Below the pieces are notes generated by a model. That model did no database searches. It was given only the letters and a program-made list of their open reading frames with translations, and was not told the DNA's origin. From Alligator mississippiensis (taxonomy: Eukaryota; Chordata; Crocodylia; Alligatoridae): a DNA stretch of 64,000 bases. Below, in pieces: positions 22,326 through 32,152 of the stretch; within the stretch, counting starts at the first letter, position 1; every line of letters starts with the position of its first letter. The position numbers and the translations under genes are program-made. The DNA lies in assembly GCF_030867095.1 (NCBI RefSeq), contig NC_081831.1:42407319-42471318 (forward strand). Reading direction: 5' to 3'.

Positions 22326-22892
22326 CACTAGATTCTCAAGAGCAGCTGTCTTCTACATTCTAGCCAGACTTATTCTCCCCTCCTGAGATATCTATCAAAA
22401 CAGGCTTCTAATTTCTCAGGGGCTCCCATTCCTAAAACCCTTGGCTGTTTTGTAACAGGAGAAACTGCCTAGAACCAAAGATAACATGCCTTCTTCACAA
22501 AAGGCACAGTGTCAGCTCAGCAACTCTAGAAATCAGAGCTGGGTATCTCTCCCTGGGCCCCCAGAAACAGAGATCCCTTCCCAAACTATTTAGCTGTAGG
22601 AGACTTTATTGTCTGTGATATATCATCTCTGCCCAGACAACAGACACATCATCACAAATCTGCTAAGCCACTGCTGCCCCCTACACCAAACGGTGCTCCT
22701 CCAGCAATTCTGTCCAAAAGCCCTTGCCCTGCACAGGATACAGCTTCCCTTGCTCAGCTGCTCACCTGTGTTAAACAGCAGCCCCCACCCCCCTCTGCCC
22801 TGGTTAACAACCCTCTGTGGGACAAATGCTTGCCCCATTGACATTTTGTCAATGACTTCCATAAGAAGAAAATTCCATAAAAAGAAAAGCCA

Positions 22893-23382
22893 CCGGGGGC
22901 TCTGCTTGTCCACACTCACCCTAGCCCATGCGTAAACGGCCCTAGGAGCAGCCATCACCAACTGCCTGCACCAGGGCAAGGTGCAGCCCAGCGGCTGCAA
23001 GCAACTGGCACTGGCTGCTCCCAGGGCTGCTGCACCAGGAGCTGGGGTGAATGGGAACAGGCAGAGCCCCGGGGGGTTTGGGACACGGTGCAGCCCAGTG
23101 GCTACAGGCAGCTGGTGTCAGCCACTCCCCAGGCCGCTGCAGCCGGGGCTGGGGTGAGTGCTCCACCCCACACCACCTGGGGCTCCACTTGTCCGCACTC
23201 ACCCCAGCCCGTGCTGGAGAGGCCCTAGGAGCAGCCAACATCAGCTGCCTACACCAAGGAATTGCACAGCCCAGAAGCAGAGGTGAGTACAGAGAAGCAG
23301 AGCCCAGACGTGGAGGGACAGGCGGCTCATGGTGCAGCCCAGCAGCTGCAGGCAGCTGGCACGCAGCCGTGGCTGGGGTGAG
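22893..23382. repeat. GC-rich tandem repeat array
   Basis: Units containing GCAGCCCAGCGGCTGCAAGC and ending GAGCTGGGGTGA occur at about 22,983-23,047, 23,092-23,157 and 23,334-23,381. A companion block GGCTCTGCTTGTCCACACTC...GGCCCTAGGAGCAGCC occurs at about 22,898 and 23,180. The arrangement is an imperfect higher-order minisatellite. Just right of it (23,500-23,605) comes GTGAATTCGATTTATGCGCC...GAGGGAAACCTGTAC, which resembles one end of a DNA transposon, but I found no partner end. Confidence 0.6.
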
Positions 23383-23605
23383 TGCCTCTCTGTTCCCTCT
23401 GCTTTACTGCTTTGTGCAGCCCTGGAAACAACATCCCTCCCCCTGCCCCTTCCCTAGTCCCAGCTCACTCTCTCCCTCACCACCATGGGAACCTATCCCT
23501 ATTTGTTACATTGTAAAGTGGGTTCACTTTATGTGAATTCGATTTATGCGCCATTCTCCCGGAACACATGTACTGCATAAATTGAGGGAAACCTGTACTT
23601 GAAAA

Positions 23606-25884
23606 GACCTCTTCTTTTGCCACCAATATTTCCCTGTCTCCATTTCCATGACAGCAATTTGTGGGGCTAATTCTAAACTGAGCTCAACTGTTTCAGCACT
23701 AGAGAGGGCTCTGTTCCCTGTTGCATCAAGCATTCCCCATAGCTAATGTGTGTACACTTATGCCTTGGTATATGTCCCAAGGGTAGGTACCTCAAAGGCA
23801 GAGAGGCAGGAGAAGTCAGCATTATGCCCACATGCCACCCTCTACAGCAGTGTTCAACCCAACTTTACCTTCATCCATAAGGCTGGTTCTTATTCTCAAA
23901 CCTCTACAAGAGGTAGTACCAGGCTATGGCAGAGATACTTCAGATCCCATGGCCCACTATCGCATGGTGGAATAGAGATAGACAAAATCAGGATCAAACC
24001 TTGGAGTTGGTAGCAGGGTGTTCTCTGCAGAGAGTACTTGATTATTTGAAATATAATCAAGCATTACTACATATAGGGCTCACTCCTGGACTCATCTCTT
24101 TCAGTACACTGTCTCCTTGGAAGTGAGCTGGGAAATACTGCAGCTAGGGCTTTAGGTCATAAACAAACTAGGTACAATTATTTTTAAATAAGCAGCTTTT
24201 ATCTGTTACAGATAAGATGGATTCTTCGCTCTTCTTCCTGAAGAGAAGGAATGTTTTCTGTCTAGTTCTAAACATAAGTAAGTCTCATCAGCTCTGGGAT
24301 TTGAAACAACTAACATGGCCACATTAAAATATACACAAAAGTAAAATACTGCTAAATGAACAACCAGGCCCCTCATCCTTCTCAGCTGCGGTTTCTGCCT
24401 ATTTACCTTGGTTTTCAAGGTGCCAGATTGTAGGCCAGCAAGGACTGGTTTTAGCCTAGGACCTGCATAGCATTGCTAAAGAAAGCAATGCTATGCAGCT
24501 GAGCTTGCAAAAGAATTACTGTACTTCTTAATATTTCAGATATGTGTAGTTCCTGTTATTTTAACAAGAGTAATGGCTTTTGTGGTGATGCATAGCAACA
24601 ACTGAGTTCTTGTATGTGTAAAAGAGTTATCATTTGGAAATGCAGGCTGGGCAGGGTTTGGATTTATTTTAACTTCTGAGAAAAAGGAGAAGCTATAATA
24701 CCCAGAAGACGGAACCGCCAGCTGACTGATAGGGTTGGGGATTGATCAGGGTAATCAGCTAGATAACGTGATTTTAGTTATCTGAATCCTGTTCTTGCTC
24801 TGTCAATACATTTTCTGCTTTAATAGGCTGTGGTTTTGTTTCTCTATAACCAAAGGGTTAAGCTGGGGTTACAAGATGTTATCAACTCTGATGCACCTCT
24901 GACCTGAAACACTGCAGAAAGCTAAAGCAGGATAGCTGCAGTAGAGGTGGAAGAAGGGCTATAAAAGACAGACATGAAAGAGAAAGCAAATGATGAGAAG
25001 GTAAAGTTATTTGGGGGGGAAGAGGTGGGGAAGAAGAAAGAAAGGTTACTTGGGAGAGTTGGAAGGAAAATCCAGTAGGAAAACACATAGACATGCCATC
25101 ATTTTTCACTAACTGCATGTGACCACTCCTGAAAGCAAAGCATTAACTTCTAGGAAATAATAGAATTCTGTGAACAAGGTTTGTTACTTCACTTCTTCAG
25201 AGCCAGCACAAAGCATTGTGCTTGGACAGATCCTACACAAATAAATGGTAGAGCTTAAAACAAAATCACTATCATTTAAAGAATTTTTTGTCCCTAAGCT
25301 CAGAAAGATTTTATGATATAGGTTAAAATTTGAACGTAGAATCACCCTGTTCCTAAATGCAGCTATACAGAGGGAGCTCACCAGCAGGGTTCACTGCCAT
25401 CCTGCTGGAGCCAGTTCCTGCAATACTCCCTGCAGTGCTAAGGGTTCTGCTAGCTGAGCCCAAATATAGCAGCAAGGTTTCAAATACGCAATAGAAAAGC
25501 ATACCGTGAGTGCAACTGGGCAGGAGCTGCAGACCCTAGAAGGTGAAAGGTGGGGTGGGGAGGGGAGGACGAACTTGTAAAGTTTTCTGATAGAAATTCC
25601 TGGAACTGAAATCTTGTGCATGAAACCCACAATAAAGCTGAGCCACTCCTCAGATCACCTTGGGTCCTGACAGTCAGGACTTGATGCCTCTGTAATGGCT
25701 CCCTCCTCTCTACTTTATCAATTCCACATATCCCTTGCTGCGTTTCTCTTCCATAAAACAACCATGGCCAGGGCTGGCTCTGAGTAACTGCTGACTGTGA
25801 GGCTGAGAACCCAAGCAGCTCTGCAGACCCTTGTGTTGCATATGCAGCGCCCACAGAGGCAGCAGAAAGATAGATATTATATAG
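23606..25884. other. Intergenic DNA with one perfect hairpin
   Basis: No gene recognised. A 15-bp perfect inverted repeat with a 6-base loop lies at 24,463-24,498 (CTGCATAGCATTGCT / AGCAATGCTATGCAG). 24,960-25,080 is purine-rich. Confidence 0.5.
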
Positions 25885-28800
25885 ATGCAAGTGAATATGG
25901 TTTGCTCCCTTCAACCATTCTGTCCAGCCAAGGGGTTGGACCAAGGTGGTCAAGGGCCCCAAGGCCCGCCGCACCAAGGTCCCCTGGAGCTTTGCAACTG
26001 GTACAAACCTCTTGCAGCCCCAGCAGAGCCTGCCAAGCTGCCAGCTCCTGCAGGCAACACAGGCTCAACTGTAGCTACTGTCCTGACTCTCCCTAAAACA
26101 AAACGGAAGTGTTTGTCGTGGGAGACTCCATCCTGAGGGGGACTGAGGGGGCAATCTGCCACCCTGACCCCTTAGCCCGGGAAGTCTACTGCTTCCTGGA
26201 AGCCAGAATCTGAGACATTGAGGAGAAGATCCCTAAACTCATCCAGCCCACTGACCACTACCCTATGCTCCTTATCCATGTGGGCACAAATTACATGGCT
26301 CAGAGCACTCCCAACCGGGTCATGAAGCGCTACAGGGATTTGGGAGCAGGGCTAAAGGGGTTGGGGGCGCAGGTGATGTTTTAATCAATCCTCCCAGTCT
26401 CGGGCTATGGGCTGAGGAGGGAGAGGAGGATAGATGTAGCGAACCAAAGACTGTGGCGCTGGTGTCATCAGGAAGGCTTTGGCTTCCATGACCACAGTCT
26501 GCTTTTTGGTGAGAGAGGCAGTGAGCTGCTGGGAAGGGACAGCCTCCACCTCTCTCTACTGGGGAGGAGGCTCTTCTCAGCTAGACTGGCTGACCTGCTT
26601 CACCAGGCTTTAAACTAAGTCGGCCGGGGGATGAGGGGACTACCGCCACTGCTGGCCCACTGAGCAACCCTTGCAAAGCCAGCAGACCAAGGCACTTAAG
26701 GGAGCTCACCCCTGCCCCAGCCCTGGAGCAAGCTGTAGGCAAGGCAAAGGCCCCCAAAAGGACACTTGCCTGCCTGTACACAGATGCCAGGAGCTTGGGA
26801 AATAAACAGGAGGAACTTGTTCTCCTACTTAACACAAATAACTATGATGTCACTGGGATAACGGAGACCTGGTGGGATTCCACCCATGACTGGGCCACAG
26901 GTATAGACGGATATACCCTGTACAGGAGAGATCAAGTGGACAAAAGGGGCAGGCAGGGGTGTAGCTCTCTCTGTCAAGGAAAACTATGCGTCCCTGCAAG
27001 CCAACATTGACACCCAGGGTGGACAGCTGGAGACATTCTGGGTTAAAATCTGTGGGGAACACGGCACAGGGGACACTATGGTGGGAGTCTACTACAGATC
27101 TCCTGCCCAGGATCAAGAGCTTGACCAGGAGTTCACCAGGGAACTGGCTGAGGCTGTACGTTCCCAGTGCATGGTTGTCATGGCAGACTTCAACTACCTA
27201 GACATCTCATGGGAAGAGCGCTCAGCCAAATCTGAGCGGTCGCAAAGCTTTCTCTCGTGCGTGGATGAGCTCTATCTGATGCAAGAAGTCTACGGGCCGA
27301 GAGATAAATCGCTGCTTGACCTGGTTCTGGCAATGAGGAACAACCTAATCAGTGACCTAACAATAGAAGGGAAGCTGGGAGACAGTGACCACGAGCTGAT
27401 CACCTTCACCATCCGCTGTAAAGCTGGCAAGTCAGTCAGTAATACAGAAGTCCTCGACTTCAGGAAAGCTGACTTTGACAAACTCAGGAGGCTTGTCAGG
27501 GAGGCCCTAAAGGGCCACAACCCAAAGAGGAGGGGAGTTCAGGATGAGTGGTTGCTCCTCAAAGGAGCAATCCTGGATACACAAGCAAAGTCTATCCCAT
27601 CTCAGAGGAAAGGCAGCAAAAGGGCACAGCAGCCCCCTTGGTTCTCCAGGGGACTAGTGGACCTCCTACGTCTAAAAAGAAAGACCTACAAAGGATGGAG
27701 GACTGGAACCACCACCAAGGAGGAATATTCTGCACTGGTCCGGTCCTGCAGGGAGCGAACCAGGAAAGCCAAAGCTGCAACGGAACTCCAGCTAGCTACA
27801 AGTATCAAGGACAATAAAAAGTCCTTTTTTAGATATGTGGGGAGCAAGAGGAAAAGCAAGGGCAATACTGGACCCCTCCTAAACCAGATGGAACAACTGA
27901 CAACCGATGCCCAGAAAAAAGCCAACTTGCTAAATGGATGCTTTGTGTCAGTCTTTCACCAGTCCCATAGGACACCCCTGCCCATTATGGGACAGGGAGG
28001 CCCAGATGAGGGAGATTCCTTACCCTCCATCAATGCTGACCTTGTGAAGCAACACCTTGAGAAGCTGGATAACTTAAAGTCAGCCAGCTCTGACAGTACC
28101 CCAGGGTACTGAAGGAGCTGACTAGCATCATAGCTCAGCCCCTGGCATGGATCTTCAAGAACTCTTGGTGCTCTGGTGTAGTGCCGAAGATTGGAAGAAG
28201 GCCAGTGTGGTGCTTATCTTCAAGAAAGGGAGGCAAGTGGATCCGGCAAACTATAGGCCCATCAGCCTGACCTCTATCCTGGGGAAGATCTTAGAAAAGA
28301 TTATCAAAGAGGCCATTCTTAACAGACTGGCTGATGGCAACATCCTGAGGAATAGCCCACGTGGGTTTGTTGCAGGTAGGTCTTGGTTGACCAATCTTAT
28401 TTCCTTCTACGACCAGGTGACCTATCACCTGGACAAGGGAGAAGAGATGGATGTTGTATATCTTGACTTTAAAAAAGCCTTTGATCTGGTATCCCATGAT
28501 CACCTCTTAGCAAAACTGGCTAACTGCGGCCTCGGCCTCACCGCAATCCATTGGCTGGGGAACTGGCTCCATGGTAGGACCCAGAGGGTGGTGGTTGATG
28601 GAAGTCAATTGTCCTGGTGCACTATGACCAGTGGGGTCTCTCCAGGCTCTATCCTTGGGCCTATATTATTCAACATCTTCATTAATGATGTGGACATTGG
28701 CATCAGAAGTGGATTGGCCAAGTTCACCGACGACACCAAACTCTGGGGTAAAGTGTCCACACCTGAGGACAGGAGGGTGCCCTTGACAGGCTCAGGAACT

Positions 28801-29588
28801 GGGCGGACGAGAACCTGATGGTGTTTAACACTGAAAAATGCGAGGTTCTCCACCTTGGGAAGAAAAACCTGCAGCATCCTTATAGGCTTGGCAGCGCTAT
28901 GCTGGCTAGCACTATGGATGAAAGGGACTTGGGGGTCATGATTGACCACAAGATGAACATGAGCCTTCAATGTGATACTGCTGCTAGTAAAGCAAGCAAA
29001 ACACTGGTTTGCATCCATAAATGCTTCTCAAGCAAATTCCAAGATGTCATTCTCCCATTGTACTCAGCCTTAGTGAGACCGCAGCTGGAGTACTGAGTCC
29101 AGTTTTGGGCTCCACAATTCAAAAAGGATGTGGAGAAGCTTGGGAGAGTCACGCACATGATCAAGTCAGGAAAACAGACCTTATGAAGAGCGGCTGAGAG
29201 CCATGGGGCTCTTCAGCATGGAAAAGCGTAGGCTCAGGGGTGATCTGGTGGCCACCAATAAGTATATCAGGGTGCTCACCAGGATCTGGGGGAACGTCTG
29301 TTCACCAGAGCACCCCAAGGGATGACAAGGTCGAACGGTCACAAACTCCTCCATGACTGTTTCAGGCTGGACATAAGGAAGAACTTCTTTACTGTCCGAG
29401 CCCCCAAGATTTGGAATAGACTGCCGCTGGAGGGGGTTCAAGCCACCTACTTTGAACGCCTTCAAGAGACATCTGGATGTCTGTCTTGCTGGGATCCTAT
29501 GATCCCTGCTGACTTCCTGCCTCTGGGGCAGGGGGCTGGACTCGATGATCTTCTGAGGTCCCTTCCAGCTATCTATGAAATCTATGAA
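25885..29588 (+). mobile_element. Nearly full-length CR1 LINE
   Basis: A + strand CR1 with both reading frames represented. ORF1 (about 25,900-26,612) has an SGNH/GDSL-type esterase: VVGDSILRG, HVGTNYMAQS and DSLHLS supply the GDS serine, the GTN asparagine and a D-x2-H pair. ORF2 begins near 26,760 with the endonuclease (CLYTDARSLGNKQEEL, GITETWWDS, MADFN, GDSDHELITF) and continues into the reverse transcriptase (VLIFKKGRQVDPANYRPISL, MDVVYLDFKKAFDLVSH, SILGPILFN) and C-terminal block. The 3' end at 29,588 is the usual ATCTATGAAATCTATGAAA. It is inactive: frames change near 26,955 and 28,100, the catalytic FADD is FTDD (28,727-28,735), and VPQGS is VSPGS. The exact 5' end is uncertain. Confidence 0.92.
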
Positions 29589-29811
29589 AAACCAATCCCT
29601 TTGGAAACAGCTAATATCCAGTGTTACTGGTATGTGCAGGGAGAATGAGGGAAAGTGAGAGTACTCAGCTTCATCCCAGTCCTGCTGCACTAGAGAAATG
29701 CCTCCCCAGTGGGCCACAAGGAAAGAGTAATCTCTAAACTTCTTAGATGCTTACACCTGCAGAAGGACTTTATATCAAAGAGGGAAGAAGTGGCTTCAGG
29801 GACTGGCAACA

Positions 29812-30049
29812 TCCTAGGTCAGTGGTTTTCAAACTGTGTTCCACAGAACCGTGGGGTTCCACAATACGTCATCAGGGGTTCTCCAATGAGACTGGGAGTA
29901 ATGGTAGCATAGGCTGGCGGGTGGTGCATCACCATTGCCAGGCATCAGCTCACATGGCTTGTGGAGCCAGACACAGGGGTTCAACAGCAGAAAAAGTTAT
30001 ATGAAAGGGTTCTGTGACTTTAGTAAGTCTGACAACCACTGTCCTAGGC
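29812..30049. mobile_element. Short hAT element with 8-bp target duplication
   Basis: The element proper is 29,820-30,041 (222 bp). Its ends are CAGTGGTTTTCAAACTGTG and, reverse-complemented, CAGTGGTTGTCAGACTTAC. It is flanked by TCCTAGGT (29,812-29,819) and TCCTAGGC (30,042-30,049). Size, termini and duplication length fit a hAT-type MITE. Confidence 0.85.
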
Positions 30050-30373
30050 AACTTCCTATGGCTAGCTTACCAGTTTGAATCAGCTCAGGCTGATAGGATG
30101 TATAGCTTTTCCCAGAACTGATCAAATAGTGGTTGTCAAGTCATAGTATTTCCATAACTGAATTAGCCTATTTTTATGGTATTACTACTAGTTCTACAGT
30201 TCTGATTATTAGCATCACCCTCTTGAGAAGCAGTCTTGTCCCAGTCCTCATTGCAACAGCCACAACCACAAGCAGCCCTAATTAAGTGTATTTTCTCTGA
30301 TGGCATGCATAGGTCTGACAATGATTCCCCCCACTAAAAGGATGTTATATGATTATTATTGTTACTTTCCATC

Positions 30374-30450
30374 TAAGGAAATTGCAGAGTAGAGGTTGTT
30401 GACATGTCCCAAAGCAGGATGCTAATAGAGGCCGTGGTAGAACCTAAGCT
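30374..30450 (-). mobile_element. MIR/CORE-SINE trace
   Basis: AAGGAAATTGCAGAGTAGAGG and TGACATGTCCCAAAGC, then TGGTAGAACCTAAGC, follow the reverse complement of a MIR-type SINE (GAAACTGAGGCACAGAG... CTTGCCCAAGGTC... AGCCGGGATT). The copy is ancient and badly worn. Confidence 0.5.
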
Positions 30451-31565
30451 TTTTTATTGCAAAGCTGGTGATTTCATTCTAACTAGTTCTGAAAGTCTTG
30501 TGATATTTGTTATTTAATTTTAAAGAACCACTTTCCCAAGGAGATATATAGTTTCTAAATAGTTTCTAACCCTCAGGCTTATGAAGAAATATTTGAAAAA
30601 TTGAAGCAGGGGAACCCTAAAGTCTCAGAAATGAGAAGGGGAGGAGAAAGAACCAACCTTCTTTTGAAGGAGGCAAGAAATAAATTACAGACTGTGCCAT
30701 TTGGAACAGTATCCCATGCAGGAAGCTACAGATATTCAAAAAGCACAAGCCTGGTAGAAATCATGAGAGTCATTAAAAAATAATTGAGGGCAGGCTCCTT
30801 TTGTTTTCTGGGCCCTTGGGTTATGGTTACAGCTTGTTTCATGCTTGTTTCAGGCACTTGGAGCGTTATAAATTTTTGGTTTTGGTAATCAAAGGCCAAG
30901 ATTCTGGTGCTAAAACTTAATTCCAGGAGCAGCCAGGCTTGAAGGACAACTCCAACTGCTGTGCAACCTGCAATGTAATCCCAAGAGTGGGAGATACTGC
31001 AGGCATGCTGTTGACCCCTAGAGTAGATTAGGGTGTCTAAGGGTTTCTTTAGATAGCCCCTGTTCTCATGCAAAATGAATCCTTCAGTGGAATGACTGCA
31101 GAAATAAATTTTATCAAAATCTCCAATTATGAATATGCTAGCAAATAAAGAACACAATGCATATCTAGATATACTTTTATGATCCAAGCAGAAATATGCA
31201 ATCTAAAAATGAAGGCTCTTTACATCTCTAAATCTTGCAGACAGGTGGCCAGCCCTCTAGGGGGATCTTATCCAAATTCAGGGACTAAGCCCTAAGATGC
31301 GCTGAATGTTTGTTATGTCAGCAGTCGGGAACCTCAGCAAAGGAGGCCAGAGAACTCATCTCAGAGCATCGAGCCCCTTCTGATCCCCTTCCTCAGACAA
31401 AGGCTGACATTACTTGATAGAAGCTTTGACAAGTACAGTAACAAGATGTCACCAGCCGCTGGCCGAGGTGGGGAGGGGGCTCTTGAGCAGCTCTGCAGTG
31501 TGTGAGCAGATTCCAGAGCTGCTGGGTCAGCACCACATTGGTTTCCATAAGGGGGCAACTGCATG
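30451..31565. other. Unassigned DNA upstream of GLA
   Basis: No gene is recognised. In particular no HNRNPH-type RNA-binding protein frame is seen on either strand, although HNRNPH2 adjoins GLA in mammals. Confidence 0.5.
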
Positions 31566-31569
31566 GGAG

Positions 31570-31722
31570 GTACCAGCTATGAGAAGAGGCTGAAGGAGCT
31601 GGGTCTGAGCCTGGAGCAGAGAAACCCGAGAGGAGATTTGATAAAGGTCCTCACATGCCTGCGAGGCCATTACAGAGGGGAGCCTTTTCTCTGTGGCTGT
31701 AGGGACAGGACCAAGCTGTAGC
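31570..31722 (+). mobile_element. Old CR1 LINE fragment
   Basis: The + strand reads YEKRLKELGLSLEQRNPRGD and LIKVLTCLRGHYRGEPF, a worn form of the CR1 block [22 protein letters not shown]. It lies at the left edge of the CpG-rich region in front of GLA. Confidence 0.7.
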
Positions 31723-31759
31723 AGGGCAAACTGAGGCCGGGGGTGAAGAGCTCTCTGGC

Positions 31760-32152
31760 GGGGCCAGGCACTGGCACAGACGTTGTGCGATCTCCGCTCT
31801 GGGAAGCTCTCCAGGCAGGCAGGACACGCACGCACGCGCACTCCCGCTCCGAGTAGGAGGTTGCACTAGAGAGGCCCCGGCGGTGCCGGCACGGACAGCC
31901 CTGGCCGGGGCCACGAGAAGACGCTAACGCTAGCGCCACCGCCCCGCCTCACGTCCGGCCTCCCCGTCACGTGACGCGCGAAGTTTGATCAGGTGACCCG
32001 CCCCCAACCACGTGACAGGCCTCCGCGCTTCCTTGTTTAGGTCGCAGCTTGCTGGCTGGGTGGACGGGACCCTGACAATACCGCGCACCTATTGGCTGAG
32101 ACGAGAGAGCGGCAGGCAGGGATTGGTCCGCGGGTCGCTGCGAGCCGTGGCG
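31760..32152 (+). promoter_or_regulatory. GLA: GLA CpG-rich promoter with CLEAR-type E-boxes
   Basis: GC- and CpG-dense DNA runs from about 31,760 through the first exon. It holds the exact palindrome GTCACGTGAC at 31,966-31,975, which is the consensus CLEAR element bound by TFEB/TFE3/MITF in lysosomal genes, and a second E-box ACCACGTGAC at 32,007-32,016. A related AGGTGAC stands at 31,991-31,997. Two inverted CCAAT boxes (ATTGG) are at 32,091-32,095 and 32,122-32,126. No clear TATA box is seen. GLA is a known member of the CLEAR network in human, so regulation by lysosomal stress is the natural inference; the transcription start is not fixed by sequence alone. Confidence 0.72.
31966..31975. 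promoter_or_regulatory. GLA: CLEAR palindrome (TFEB-type E-box)
   Basis: GTCACGTGAC, a perfect 10-bp palindrome, 178 bases before the GLA start codon. Confidence 0.75.

Noticed and set aside
23051-23536. 161-codon open frame
   Set aside because: It lies within a GC-rich tandem array; the amino acid text simply repeats the array units.
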